A DNA stretch of 41,153 nucleotides from a virus. Position numbers and translations under genes: made by a program. Under the pieces are notes generated by a model. That model was given only the letters and a program-made list of their open reading frames with translations, was not told where the DNA came from and made no database searches. Each line of letters starts with the position of its first letter. Position 1 is the first letter of the stretch. The stretch lies in IMG/VR virus record IMGVR_UViG_3300045912_000272, positions 1 through 41,153 of that record; one strand, 5' to 3'. This document shows, piece after piece, positions 19,600 to 29,115 of this stretch.

Positions 19600-20037
19600 T
19601 CACTCTCCGGACGGAATCGTGATCGTGAGGCTTGAAATGGCAATCGTGCCACCGGCCACGAACGTCACGTTATCAAAATTGACATCGCTCCCGCTGGTAC
19701 CGATCGCGAAATCAATGCGGCGGTCGGTGGTGTTACCCGCCGATCCTGGCGCGGTATCGTTCGTGCGGTAGATCCGCCCCCAGCCCGCCGTGCCACTCGC
19801 ATCCGCGCTCGTGTCGCTCGTGATCGCGGCAAACGTGATGACGCCGTTACTGGTGGCGCTCGTCACGCTATCACTGGCCAGTGTCAGCGTGCCCAACAGC
19901 GTGCCACTGGCCGCCGTGGCAGCGGTTGCGGGCTGCGTGCCGGTGTAGATATTGATCCGCCCGGTCGAGTCAAACGCGTCCGCCAGCCCCGAATCGCCCA
20001 TTTTGTTCCGCGTCCCTACGGACAATCGCACTGTCAT
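19600..20037 (-). CDS. Phage virion/tail-associated protein, 145 aa
   Basis: It starts at 20037 behind ACGGAGGATTCT. The opening VRLSVGTRNKMGDSGLADAF and the following INIYTGTQPATA...GTLLGTLTL are typical of a family of small proteins found next to tail-fibre genes in many siphoviruses, generally annotated as hypothetical structural proteins. It is beta-rich and Thr/Ser/Gly-rich. It sits between the fibronectin-type tail fibre and the LamG adhesin, consistent with a tail-tip or fibre-network component. The exact role is unknown. Confidence 0.7.
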   Translation of the reverse strand: MTVRLSVGTRNKMGDSGLADAFDSTGRINIYTGTQPATAATAASGTLLGTLTLASDSVTSATSNGVITFAAITSDTSADASGTAGWGRIYRTNDTAPGSAGNTTDRRIDFAIGTSGSDVNFDNVTFVAGGTIAISSLTITIPSGE

Positions 20038-20094
20038 AGAATCCTCCGTATCAAATCAAACGACAAGAATCTTGAGCGCGCCCACGTTGGCGCG

Positions 20095-20277
20095 TCACGC
20101 GGCAGACTCCGCAGACTCCGCAGACTCCGCAGCAGCCTGCATTGCATGCACCATCCGCTCTAATTCCGCGATGACGGCGTGATAAGCCGTCAGTTTTGCC
20201 TCGGCTTCGCGTTGGAACTGATCGCGCTCCGTCTGGAGTTCGGCGATCCGGTTGGTGATAGTTTGTTGGATGTCCAT
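20095..20277 (-). CDS. Short coiled-coil protein, 60 aa
   Basis: It starts directly after the stop of the large tail-fibre gene with GGAGCC upstream. Residues 1-48 form a single amphipathic helix with heptads (IAELQTERDQFQREAEAKLTAYHAVIAEL region). The tail is AESAESAESAA, from three tandem copies of GCAGACTCC. Short helical proteins behind tail fibres often act as fibre assembly chaperones or trimerisation helpers; this is inference. 57 bp without a gene separate it from the 20037 gene. Confidence 0.65.
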   Translation of the reverse strand: MDIQQTITNRIAELQTERDQFQREAEAKLTAYHAVIAELERMVHAMQAAAESAESAESAA

Positions 20278-23010
20278 TCAGGCTCCGATTAATCCGTGAG
20301 TCGTGAGATCGGTAATTAGCGCCGCCACGCGCTCGGCTAATTGTACCAGGGTGACACTCCCCGTCGCAAACGTGGTGCGCGTGAGCGTGCCCGTCGGCGC
20401 ACCCCATCCCGTGCGGCGAGTCGTCAGTATTTGCGTGCCCTGGTGCTGGATGGCTCCCCCGCCAGACGTGAGCAAATTGATCGCCGCGCCACTGATTTCA
20501 TTCGCAATTGTCATGCGATCGTCGCTTGCGGACGGGTAGCCGATGTAGCCGCGTCGCCCCGGCCCTGCTCCGTCCGGATAATACGCGACGTAGGTATGAT
20601 TCGTGCCGTACAGTCGCAGCGACGGCCCGTTGTTCGTAAAGCTTGCCATACCGGCGCTGAGTGTGCCGGTTAGAACCGTTTCCGTCGCGGTGAGGGTAAT
20701 CGTCCCGCCCCCGCCCGCGTAATTCGGGCTACGCATGTCGATGCTCTGACTTCCAAGCGGATCCGTGACGCGCAGGATAATCCCTGCTTGCCCGTCGCCA
20801 AACGCATTTGACCCGCTAGACGCTTCTAATGTGAGGTTTGAGTCTGGCGGTCCCGGCGAACTGGTTCCCCCGCTGAGCCGCAAATAACCGTTTGGTTTGG
20901 TTGTCGTGCCAAGAAACGCGCCGAACACGATGCCGCGCCGGTAATTGACGCCAAACGCGTCATTATTGCCAAGCACCTGCAATCCGTTTTGGTTAAGCGT
21001 GACCGCGCCCGCCCCCGCCGTGAGCACGCCATCGGTGCTGGTTGTGGCCTCTACCTGCACCGCGCCGGTGCTGTCGTACGTGCGCAAGCCGGTGCTGGTC
21101 ATTTCGACTCGCGCCCCACTTGCGGCAGTGCGAATCGTGCCACCCGTGATCGTGCTGCTGGTGATCGTCACGGCGCTGATGCTGCCTGCGGTGATCGTGC
21201 CGAGGTTGGCGCTAATCGCACTGAGGCTACTCACGCTCAATCGATCCGCCGTAATCGACGCCGCCGCGATGTTGATCGCCTTAATCGCCTCGGCCTGGAT
21301 ATCGTCGCTCTGCACGATCCGGCGCGGGTAGAACTCGCGCAGCGTATGTGTGCTGCCGACAAAGCGATGATACAGCCGCACAAACCGCGCGGCGACAATG
21401 GTCGGCAAGTCCACACGGAACAAAACACTGGTTGAGGTTGGCGTAAACGCCGCACTTTCCGCGGCGGCTTGATTGGCCACGCTCGTCAGCACGCGGTTAT
21501 TGGTCAGTGGCCCGCTCCAGTACGACCAGGTGTTGCCGTCGCTGCTCGTTGCCACATACAGCGACATATTGAGCGCCGCGCCAATCGTTATGGCCTGATA
21601 GCGCTCCTCCCAGTCGTTGGTGGCCTCCGCCCACGCCCAGATTCCGTCAGCGTACGACGGGGTGGCCGTGCTTATCGAATCGTCGGCCAGCGCGGCCTTG
21701 AGCGTGGCCGGATTGGTGCCAAGATTATCGCGGTAGCGGATGCCACCGCGCAACTCCGCAATCGTCAGACCATCGAGCACCGCCGCGCTGCTGGTCGTGA
21801 CCGGGCTGAGTTGCGCAAACACATCCTCCACCGCCACATCAGCGGTGTAACTGCCGCTGGTCGTTGCCGCGTAGGTGAGGAGGGTGGCGGTGCCCCAGAT
21901 CGTGTCAATCAGCCCGGCGTCGCGATAGACCCGCACGCGGTAGCGGTGTAGGTCGGTTGCCGTCGACGTGCCGAGGCTGATCGCGATGGTGTTAAAAAAT
22001 GCGGTCAGGCTGACGCTGACGGTTGCGGGCGCGGCGTTCGTCGCGGTGCCGGTGGCGGCGACTGAAATCTGATCAAGACCGTCCACGCTCACCAGGCTGT
22101 AGCTAATCACCGGATCGGGCGTGCCACCATGCTCCTGGCGGTTGAGATTGAGGGGATACTCGTAGCGCAACCCCACCACGTCGCGGGCGATCCCATCGAG
22201 CGTCAGGCGGTAGCCAATCCCATCGGTCACTGCTGCCCAGGTCATGATCAGCGATGGCCCGGTAAAATCCACCGTGACGCTGCCGGGGGTGGTCGGCGCC
22301 GCCTTTGTGACCGTGATCGTGCGCGTCGCACTCATGACATTGTTCCACGAGCGCGCCCGCAAGATGACATACAGCGACGCATCGGGTGCGCCACTGGTGT
22401 CCACGCGGTTCTGTGCGGCGGTGTATAAATAGGATGTGGCAGCGGCGTAGGCCGTGCGCAGCAACGTTCCACCGTTTGCGGTGTACACACGGATCTCAAT
22501 GTCCTTGAGGTTCGCGCTGGTAGGATTCGTCCAGGTGATCAACAGATCCCCATTTGCGCTAAAACTCGCCGCCTGGCTCGTGACCGGATCCGGCGGCGTT
22601 GTGTCGGCGGCGGTGGTGAGGCTGGCCACGCTTGACCACGCGGATTGCAGTTGGTACAACACCGCCGCCACTCGCACATAGTACAGCGTGGCCGTCGTCA
22701 GGCCATCAATCGTGGCGCTGGCCTGCGCCGCACGCCGCCCCACGGTCGTGCCGGTGGCAAAATTGGCATCGGTGCTCGCCTCGATCACATACTCGGTCGG
22801 ATCGTAATCGACCGGTCGGTTCCACGTGGCACTTATGTAGGCCATTGGGGTGGTGGCGCTCCGCAGCAGTCCGGTGGTCAATGCGAGCCCATCCGGCGCG
22901 TCCACCGTACTGATCGCGGGCGGGGCGCTGGGCGTCGCCGCATCCAGCACCGACCCGGCCCCGCCGGTCGTAAGTTTGCGATCAATCGCGAGGGTGAGTT
23001 TCGTTTTCAT
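20278..23010 (-). CDS. Tail fibre / tail-tip protein with fibronectin III repeats, 910 aa
   Basis: I chose ATG 23010 (GCGGAGTATTTGCG upstream, ATGA overlap). Residues 30-430 hold about four FN3-like domains (patterns such as ATWNRP...YVIEASTD..FATGT, LLITWTNP, LIMTWAAV, LHRYRVRVYRD). A discoidin-like region follows (WNYWSGPL-type segment, RFVRLYHRF). Residues 590-680 are the helical EAIKAINIAAASITADRLSV and the repeated TIT.GSI strands typical of gpJ/central-fibre C-termini. The end TGWGAPTGTLTRTTF...LTTHGLIGA matches a widespread phage fibre tail. Host recognition or fibre attachment at the tip. The general call is secure. Confidence 0.85.
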   Translation of the reverse strand: MKTKLTLAIDRKLTTGGAGSVLDAATPSAPPAISTVDAPDGLALTTGLLRSATTPMAYISATWNRPVDYDPTEYVIEASTDANFATGTTVGRRAAQASATIDGLTTATLYYVRVAAVLYQLQSAWSSVASLTTAADTTPPDPVTSQAASFSANGDLLITWTNPTSANLKDIEIRVYTANGGTLLRTAYAAATSYLYTAAQNRVDTSGAPDASLYVILRARSWNNVMSATRTITVTKAAPTTPGSVTVDFTGPSLIMTWAAVTDGIGYRLTLDGIARDVVGLRYEYPLNLNRQEHGGTPDPVISYSLVSVDGLDQISVAATGTATNAAPATVSVSLTAFFNTIAISLGTSTATDLHRYRVRVYRDAGLIDTIWGTATLLTYAATTSGSYTADVAVEDVFAQLSPVTTSSAAVLDGLTIAELRGGIRYRDNLGTNPATLKAALADDSISTATPSYADGIWAWAEATNDWEERYQAITIGAALNMSLYVATSSDGNTWSYWSGPLTNNRVLTSVANQAAAESAAFTPTSTSVLFRVDLPTIVAARFVRLYHRFVGSTHTLREFYPRRIVQSDDIQAEAIKAINIAAASITADRLSVSSLSAISANLGTITAGSISAVTITSSTITGGTIRTAASGARVEMTSTGLRTYDSTGAVQVEATTSTDGVLTAGAGAVTLNQNGLQVLGNNDAFGVNYRRGIVFGAFLGTTTKPNGYLRLSGGTSSPGPPDSNLTLEASSGSNAFGDGQAGIILRVTDPLGSQSIDMRSPNYAGGGGTITLTATETVLTGTLSAGMASFTNNGPSLRLYGTNHTYVAYYPDGAGPGRRGYIGYPSASDDRMTIANEISGAAINLLTSGGGAIQHQGTQILTTRRTGWGAPTGTLTRTTFATGSVTLVQLAERVAALITDLTTHGLIGA

Positions 23011-24425
23011 CGCAAATACTCCGCCGCATACACGACATCGCCTAACAACGTGTAGGTCGTCCCCGGTGGCAGTGCCGCATACGCATCGAACCAGATCTCC
23101 TGCGTTGCGATCGTCTCCGAGCTGGTCAGTGTCTCGGTGTATTGGTATGTGTACGTGCTGTAATCTGGCCCGGTGTCGGTGGTTTCGACGGTGATGGCGC
23201 CCCACGCCAGTTGCACGCCGATTCCTGCGACGATCAGCCGATCACCCCAACGCACGCCGCGCCACACGTATTGGCGGGCAAGGCGGCTATTTTGCGTGTC
23301 GTCCAATACTGGGCGGCGGCGAAACACGCCAATCTGTGCCCATTCGCCCGACGCCGCTGCCAGGCGATTATTAATCGTCGTGAGCATCGTGCCAATCGCA
23401 TTCAGGCGCGTGGTCAGCGTGGCCTGACTGATGCTCGCGTTGCCGTCGAACGCGGGCGGGGGCGTCTGAACTGGCCGCGTGGTCGCTGGCCCGACGTGGG
23501 GCGGATTGATCACGTAGCGACTATTGTACGTTTGGCGGGGATCTTGATTTCCGGCGGCAGTGGTGTCAGCGATGATCTGCACCCGCCGACGAACGCCCAG
23601 CGCGGCTTCGGCGCTGATGTCCAGATTGAGATCAATCGTATAGGCCCCCGGCGTCCAGGTGCTGCCGGTGTAGACGGTGGCACCGTTCACGGTCACGAGC
23701 AATCGCTCCCCGGCGTTGCGGATGATCGCGCTGCCGGTGATGATCAACCGGTCGGTCGTTTCGACGCGCAGCACCCACCACGTGCCGAGCAGTGCCGCCT
23801 CGACCTTGTGCGTGGCCTGGCTCCACTGCTGCGCCGGTGGCACCATGATCGGCACGCGGGCGATCTGGTCGGTCAAATGGGCAATCGCCGTGCGCAGTTG
23901 ATTGAGCGCCGACGCCGGATAGGACGTTGTGAACGTAGGGACGCCGGGCCACGACGCCAGCGCCGGAACAGGCGTGACGGTCATGCCGCTAATCGAAAAA
24001 CGCGCCAATTTGTTGCTGGCCGCATCCGCCCGCACCTCTACCGCCACGATGTCGCCATCGGCAAATCCCAGCGCGTTGATAGCGATGGCCCGCAGAAACG
24101 TCGGGCCGCTCGTGACGGTATCGCGCTCGACGCCGTTGAGGAAAATGCGGAGGATTTCGCTGCCACTCGGCTCGTAGGAGCCTGCGACATACAGCGTGGT
24201 GAGTCCGGTGACAAAGCGAAACGTCCCCCACGTTACGCGGTAAGCTCCCGCCGGGTGTCCGCCCGGCTCGTCGGTGCGGCCAAACGTGCTGACCGTACAC
24301 GGCCAGCGCCGGAAACTGAGTTGATCTAACGCGATCGCCGCCGCACGCAACCGATTGAGATCGGACGCGCTGAGGATGGTCGCGGTATCGATAAACGGCG
24401 CGGGGAGGTCAAATCCAAGCGGCAT
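23007..24425 (-). CDS. Tail-tip structural protein, 472 aa
   Basis: It starts at 24425, three bases after the previous stop, and ends with an ATGA overlap into the fibre gene. The protein is beta-rich throughout. The first 140 residues resemble a jelly-roll domain (TTLYVAGSYEPSGSEILRIFLNG), and the pattern repeats at 205-300 (RLLVTVNGATVYTGS), so two related beta-sandwich domains are likely. A helical linker with repeated LNxLRTAI / LTTRLNAIGTML segments separates them. It lies between the hub-like protein and the fibre, so it is probably a baseplate or tip component. No named family. Confidence 0.7.
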   Translation of the reverse strand: MPLGFDLPAPFIDTATILSASDLNRLRAAAIALDQLSFRRWPCTVSTFGRTDEPGGHPAGAYRVTWGTFRFVTGLTTLYVAGSYEPSGSEILRIFLNGVERDTVTSGPTFLRAIAINALGFADGDIVAVEVRADAASNKLARFSISGMTVTPVPALASWPGVPTFTTSYPASALNQLRTAIAHLTDQIARVPIMVPPAQQWSQATHKVEAALLGTWWVLRVETTDRLIITGSAIIRNAGERLLVTVNGATVYTGSTWTPGAYTIDLNLDISAEAALGVRRRVQIIADTTAAGNQDPRQTYNSRYVINPPHVGPATTRPVQTPPPAFDGNASISQATLTTRLNAIGTMLTTINNRLAAASGEWAQIGVFRRRPVLDDTQNSRLARQYVWRGVRWGDRLIVAGIGVQLAWGAITVETTDTGPDYSTYTYQYTETLTSSETIATQEIWFDAYAALPPGTTYTLLGDVVYAAEYLR

Positions 24426-24428
24426 GCG

Positions 24429-25874
24429 CTACCATCCTAGCCGGCGGGTGAGGCCGCTATAGTTTGTTGTTCCGACCTGGAAATAATCGCCCACGACCGG
24501 CAGCCCGGTGATGTCCAGACAGGTCAGATCCATCTGCGCCCCGGTTTGGCTGACCTGCTGATCCATAATCAGGTGCGCCACCGCATTCAGGCCCCACGTC
24601 GCACACGTCAAGCTCACCACCGTGCCCGGTTCGCGGTTCGGCGCCCATGGCAGCCCGGCCACCGTCCGCACGGATCGCGCCGTGCCGTAATAGGCCAGAG
24701 AGAGATCGATCAGTTGTTGCGCCTGGATTGCTGACTGCACATAAGGCGAGTCCTCCAGGGTGCGCGTGGGATCGGTGTCGACTCCGCCGCTCGTCTGTAT
24801 CCCGCGCTCCCCGGCGGCAATCGGCTGCCCCCGCACTGTGATCCGATGGAGCAGCACGGGGACGGCGGTGGTATTGGTGACGGTCAGCGTCAGGCGCTGT
24901 GCGGCGGTGGTGACACTGGTCGCCAAGCCGGTCGTAACGGGATGGCCGTCAAGCGTGGTGGCCGTCAGCGCGTCCGCCGGGAGGCTACTGCCGTCCAACA
25001 CCCAGGTCGCGATCGGGAGTTGCGGCTCCAGCGGGATCGTCAGACTCGCGCCGTTGGCAATGAGGCGCGGGGTGCTGTCGTCAATCACGGTTTGCACGGC
25101 CACCAACCGACGCGGCGTATAGGCCGCTTGCGCGCGCGTCATGACCTGCTCGTTGCTCTGGCGCTCGTCCATGGATTGCCAGTCCGATTCGCTGTAGGTC
25201 TGCACACTACTGCTGATCATCGTGAGCGGGTTGCGCGCGCGCACCGTCCCATCGGGCTGCACGTACAGCAGCGCCCCGCCCGCCCGCGCAAGCCGCAGGC
25301 ACTCGTCCCAACCGTTTTCGCCGGCGAGCCATGTCCAGTCCGGCGCAATCAACGCCTGATCACAGGAGTAATAGAAGAGCGCCGTGGGATACGTCCCGGC
25401 CTGCTCCAGCGGTCGACCACCGGCCTGCCAGAGCACCCAGTTGATTGGCCCCGCCGCATAGCCATCGGTTGCCGGATTGTCGATGCTTGTCGCGGTGGTG
25501 CGGGTGCAGACCGGACGCCGAAACCACGCCGCGGAGTAGGCGCGTGTCTGCTGGATGCGCGTGCGGATACTCTCGATTTGATACGTGGCCTGATCCTGAT
25601 CGCGTTGACGCTGCGTCAGGATGCCCCGATAGGTGCCGGTGCCGCCGCTCGTGTACTGCACGCGCACGGCGGTATCGATGGTCAGCACGCTCCAGGTGTC
25701 GAGCGTCGTTTTGATCGTCAGACTCGTGGCGTTGTCTTCCCCAAACGCGAGGGCGTTCTCGCGATTACTGCTGGCGTTGGCCTGCACCTGGACATCCAGC
25801 ACCGATCCGGCGCTCAGGCTTGTCCAACTGCCCGAAAGATAGGCCACATCATACGTGATCGTTGTGACAGCCAT
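24429..25874 (-). CDS. Baseplate hub-like tail protein, 481 aa
   Basis: It starts at 25874. The N-terminal 110 residues (beta strands with LTIKTTLDTWSVLTID and YRGILTQRQRDQDQATYQIESIRTRI) and the later domains around IETLYYSCDQALI and VVSLTCATW follow the multi-barrel layout of gp27/gpD-like hub proteins. The position after the tape measure and a short distal-tail-like gene supports this. It would form the ring at the tail tip to which fibres attach. No peptidase motif was seen. The specific family is inferred from synteny. Confidence 0.7.
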   Translation of the reverse strand: MAVTTITYDVAYLSGSWTSLSAGSVLDVQVQANASSNRENALAFGEDNATSLTIKTTLDTWSVLTIDTAVRVQYTSGGTGTYRGILTQRQRDQDQATYQIESIRTRIQQTRAYSAAWFRRPVCTRTTATSIDNPATDGYAAGPINWVLWQAGGRPLEQAGTYPTALFYYSCDQALIAPDWTWLAGENGWDECLRLARAGGALLYVQPDGTVRARNPLTMISSSVQTYSESDWQSMDERQSNEQVMTRAQAAYTPRRLVAVQTVIDDSTPRLIANGASLTIPLEPQLPIATWVLDGSSLPADALTATTLDGHPVTTGLATSVTTAAQRLTLTVTNTTAVPVLLHRITVRGQPIAAGERGIQTSGGVDTDPTRTLEDSPYVQSAIQAQQLIDLSLAYYGTARSVRTVAGLPWAPNREPGTVVSLTCATWGLNAVAHLIMDQQVSQTGAQMDLTCLDITGLPVVGDYFQVGTTNYSGLTRRLGW

Positions 25875-25880
25875 GCGTTG

Positions 25881-26231
25881 CTATGCCTCAAAGATCGTCA
25901 TCTGGATGTCATAATACAACACCACCGCGCCCGCCTGCCGCGCAATCAGGCCCACCGCATAACGCAGCGCCTCGTCTTCGCATTGCACGGTATAGGTCGT
26001 GCCAAACGGATCGACATACGGGAACGTCGTGGTGAGCAGTGCAATTGTCGTGAGCGCCGTCAGGGTGGCAAGCGGTGCCCGTTCCCACGATAACGCGAAT
26101 TGCCGTTTGTGGCCGCGCTGAATCCACCGCCGAGTCCCATTTGCCGCAATAAGACTCGTGCCGTGTTTGCGGATCGTGGTCTCGGTGTTGCTCGGGTAAA
26201 ACACCGCGCCATTGAGTTGGATGTGTGCCAT
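25881..26231 (-). CDS. Small distal-tail-like protein, 116 aa
   Basis: It starts at 26231, directly after the tape-measure stop. The compact beta-rich product (IQLNGAVFYPSNTETTIRKHG opening; FPYVDPFGTTYTVQC near residue 70) has the size and place of a minimal distal tail protein domain that caps the tube and carries the hub. There are two Cys and no membrane segment. The role is inferred from synteny and predicted fold. Confidence 0.65.
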   Translation of the reverse strand: MAHIQLNGAVFYPSNTETTIRKHGTSLIAANGTRRWIQRGHKRQFALSWERAPLATLTALTTIALLTTTFPYVDPFGTTYTVQCEDEALRYAVGLIARQAGAVVLYYDIQMTIFEA

Positions 26232-26232
26232 G

Positions 26233-29115
26233 TCACGTAACCAATCTGCCCTGTAACCCGCGTATTGCCCCGGTCACCTCGCGCAAGCCGCTACTGGTCG
26301 CATCCTGCAAGCGCCGGATCGCCGCCTCGAGCGCGCCCCACGGATCGGCGTCCTCGGGCAGCGCCGCCGCGCCGGGAGTGGCCGTTGGCGCGCGTGGGGC
26401 GGCTCCTGGCGTTGGTGTGCCGGGTGCGGACGCGCCGCGCGGCGCACCGCCGCCAATCTGCTGATACAGCCCGGCTTGCTCGCGCAGCGCGTCGTTCTCA
26501 GCCTGGATCGCCGCCGCGGAACGGTTCGCGGCGGCGATCTTGCGCTCGGCGGCGGTTTCGGCACGGGCAATCGTGGCGTCGTAGTTCGCCGCTTCGTCGG
26601 CGACGGCCTGATCCCGTGCCGCCTGGTTGGCGTCCCCGGCCTGCTGCAATTGCTCGAGTTCGGCGCGTTGGGCGTCCTTGCGCAGTGCTTCCAGCGCGGC
26701 CAGGCGTTGCACCTCCGCCTGATTTCCCTCCGCCTGCGCTTTGGCCTGCGCCGCTGCCACCGCCAGATCCTCTTCAAGTTGCGATTGCCGGAGCGCAAGA
26801 TATTCCGCCGCGAGTTTCTGTTGCCCGGCCTGCGCCATCCGCTGCGACTCGGCGTAGGCCGCTTCGTAGGCGGCGCCAATCTGCTGCGCCGCCTGATCAA
26901 ACGCCGCGCGACTGCTGCCGCTCAGATCGCCACCCGCCTGTGACAATTGTGCATAAAACGCGTATCGGCTTTTGCGCTTGCCGACCTCGTTGGCCTGGCG
27001 CTGCTGCTCGGATTTGGCGTAAAAATCGCGCTCAATCGCGAGCAAACGCTCCTGGTGTTGTTGCGCGGCGTCTTCCATCTTCTGGTAGCCCGTCTGCGTC
27101 GCCTGCTGCTCCACGCGCATCGCGGTGGCACGCGCCGCTGCCCGCCCGCCCCCCGATGCCGCGATGATTTTTGTCGTTTGTTGCTCAGCGGCTTTTTGGG
27201 CGTCCACCTGGCGCTGATACACCGCCGCTACTCCGCCGTCCCCGCCTGGGCCGCGCCCGGGATCACCCGCCAGCGAGCCACGTCCGCCGGTCAAATCGAC
27301 CACGTTCTTCGCCTGGGCCGCGATCCGGCTGGCGTTCAGCGCGGCGGCGGCCTCGCGGGACGCTGCCGCCAGTTGCAGTTGCGCGGCAATCAGCGCCGAG
27401 GCCTCGCCCGCCAATTGCGGATAGCGCGCACTGAGCATGGCCACGGCCTGCTCCTGCGTCTGCACGCCCGTGACGACGTTGAGCGCCGCTTGCGTCAGCG
27501 CATCCTCCACCCGCGCCAGTGCTTGCGCGGCCAGGGCAGATTGTTGTTTCGCCTGGATCTGCGCGATGAGTTGGTCGGTTGCGGCTTGCGTCGCCTGCGT
27601 CTGGGTATCGATGGCGGCGGTAAGCGCCGGCGCGGTGCTCGCGGCCTGCGATTCGGCCTGCGCGAGTTGGGCAATCGCCGTCGCATACTGCTCCGACGTG
27701 ATGCGCCCGGCGGCGAACGACTCGATCAAAGCGACGCGGGTCGCCGTGTTGGCGGCAACGGTGGCGGCGGCGGCGGCTTCCGACGCGGCAAGGGCGTCGG
27801 CAGCCATCTGCGCCTGATTTTTAATGCCAATGCCCGCGAGCATTTGCGCGGCCATGTGCCGTTCCGCCGCGGTCAGTCCCTGCACATCGCCCGACAAGAT
27901 GCGGAACGTGGAGGCCAGGCCGATCAGGGTTTCCTGGACGTTTTGCCCCTGCAGGGCATTCGTCAACGCCGTCAGGCCTTGCGCCGCCGGGGTCAACGCA
28001 TCGGCCAATCCCGCGCCAAGCCCGACTTGCAACCCCTCCAGGCTTGCGCCAAGCGCATTAAACGCAAGCGTGGACCTGGGAATTGTGCCGCTGACCGCTT
28101 CGCTGGTAATGCCAATGTCATTGAGATATTGGTCAATGACCGCGAGCTTTTCACTCGTGCTCGTGCTCGTATCCCGCAGCGCCGCGAGTGCCGCCTTGGG
28201 GATTTCGTAGCGCCGTGCCAGCGCGGTCGGATCGCCGGACAGCGCTTCGTTCAGTGCGATCCGCGCGCCCTGGATTCCTTGCGACGGGTCTTTGACTGCG
28301 AGGCGCTGCGAGAGGTCGATCAGGGTTTCGAGCGCCGCGCCGGATGCGCGCGAAACCGTCACGAGACCAGTGAGCCCATCTACGGTGTCCGCGAGCGAGC
28401 CACCAAACAATTGCTGCTGTCGCCGGGCGGTGGCCATGGCCGACTCATACGCGGCGGTGCTGCCGGCCAGCACCCGCAACGTGTTCTGCGCTTTTTGCAG
28501 GTGCAACGAGGCCGTGAGTGCCTCCTGCCCCATTGCGGTCAGCTGCGAAACACCAAACGACAAACCCGCCGCTCCCGCGAGACTGGCCAGCGCTTGCCCG
28601 GCTTTCAGCGCCGATCCGCTCAGGCCATCAATCGTGCGCGGCAACGTGACCGGCCCCTTCGCGTTGGAGAGCCGATTTTCCATGTCCGCCAGTTGCCGCA
28701 TCGCGTTGAGCGCGGCGGTGCTGGTCTGACTGCTAGCCGCAATCGCCTGGGCAAGGATGCGGGTGCCCTCACTGGCGTTGCCCTGTGCTTGCGCGAGCCG
28801 CGCCGCCGCAATCGCGTGCCGCAGGGTCGCGGCCTCCGCACGCTCAGCGTCGCGTGCCAGCTTCGCCGCTGCGGCTGCAGCCGTCTCCGATCCGGCGCGG
28901 CTCGCTTTGCCCGCCTGGTCGTGCGCCTGGGCGGCGCGTTGCGCCGCGTGCGCCGCCCGATCCTGCGCTTTGACAAGGGACTGCTCAATCGCCGCCGCAC
29001 TCGAATCGGACGCCGCGGCCAGACGTTGCAGGCGCTTTTCCATCTGCAACAGCAATGCGCCAAGGCCCGTGTCCTTGCCCTTGACATGCGTGACGAGTTC
29101 AGCGACGACGGTCAT
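26233..29115 (-). CDS. Tail tape measure protein, 960 aa
   Basis: It starts at 29115 with an ATGA overlap. It is the longest gene. Residues 1-160 are Ala/Gln-rich coiled coil. Residues 180-330 have the conserved tape-measure globular pattern (LAGAAGLSFGVSQL..., GLVTVSRASGAALETL, DPSQGIQGARIALNEALSG, IVSRRYEIPK-type context). Residues 550-870 are again long coiled coils with QA-rich heptads. There is a Gly/Pro-rich linker near the C-terminus. About 960 residues predict a tail of roughly 140 nm at 0.15 nm per residue. A hydrophobic segment near 185 may be the membrane-insertion part. The call is very secure. Confidence 0.93.
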   Translation of the reverse strand: MTVVAELVTHVKGKDTGLGALLLQMEKRLQRLAAASDSSAAAIEQSLVKAQDRAAHAAQRAAQAHDQAGKASRAGSETAAAAAAKLARDAERAEAATLRHAIAAARLAQAQGNASEGTRILAQAIAASSQTSTAALNAMRQLADMENRLSNAKGPVTLPRTIDGLSGSALKAGQALASLAGAAGLSFGVSQLTAMGQEALTASLHLQKAQNTLRVLAGSTAAYESAMATARRQQQLFGGSLADTVDGLTGLVTVSRASGAALETLIDLSQRLAVKDPSQGIQGARIALNEALSGDPTALARRYEIPKAALAALRDTSTSTSEKLAVIDQYLNDIGITSEAVSGTIPRSTLAFNALGASLEGLQVGLGAGLADALTPAAQGLTALTNALQGQNVQETLIGLASTFRILSGDVQGLTAAERHMAAQMLAGIGIKNQAQMAADALAASEAAAAATVAANTATRVALIESFAAGRITSEQYATAIAQLAQAESQAASTAPALTAAIDTQTQATQAATDQLIAQIQAKQQSALAAQALARVEDALTQAALNVVTGVQTQEQAVAMLSARYPQLAGEASALIAAQLQLAAASREAAAALNASRIAAQAKNVVDLTGGRGSLAGDPGRGPGGDGGVAAVYQRQVDAQKAAEQQTTKIIAASGGGRAAARATAMRVEQQATQTGYQKMEDAAQQHQERLLAIERDFYAKSEQQRQANEVGKRKSRYAFYAQLSQAGGDLSGSSRAAFDQAAQQIGAAYEAAYAESQRMAQAGQQKLAAEYLALRQSQLEEDLAVAAAQAKAQAEGNQAEVQRLAALEALRKDAQRAELEQLQQAGDANQAARDQAVADEAANYDATIARAETAAERKIAAANRSAAAIQAENDALREQAGLYQQIGGGAPRGASAPGTPTPGAAPRAPTATPGAAALPEDADPWGALEAAIRRLQDATSSGLREVTGAIRGLQGRLVT

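Noticed and set aside
17197-19635. Long open frame on the plus strand opposite the adhesin gene (about 812 codons)
   Set aside because: It mirrors the GC-rich codon pattern of the real minus-strand gene, has Arg-rich low-complexity content and no ribosome binding site, and runs against all neighbours. The minus-strand frame gives clear LamG and repeat domains.
17161-23010. Diversity-generating retroelement acting on the tail genes
   Set aside because: No reverse transcriptase gene and no template/variable repeat pair were seen; the repeats in the adhesin are ordinary tandem coding repeats.
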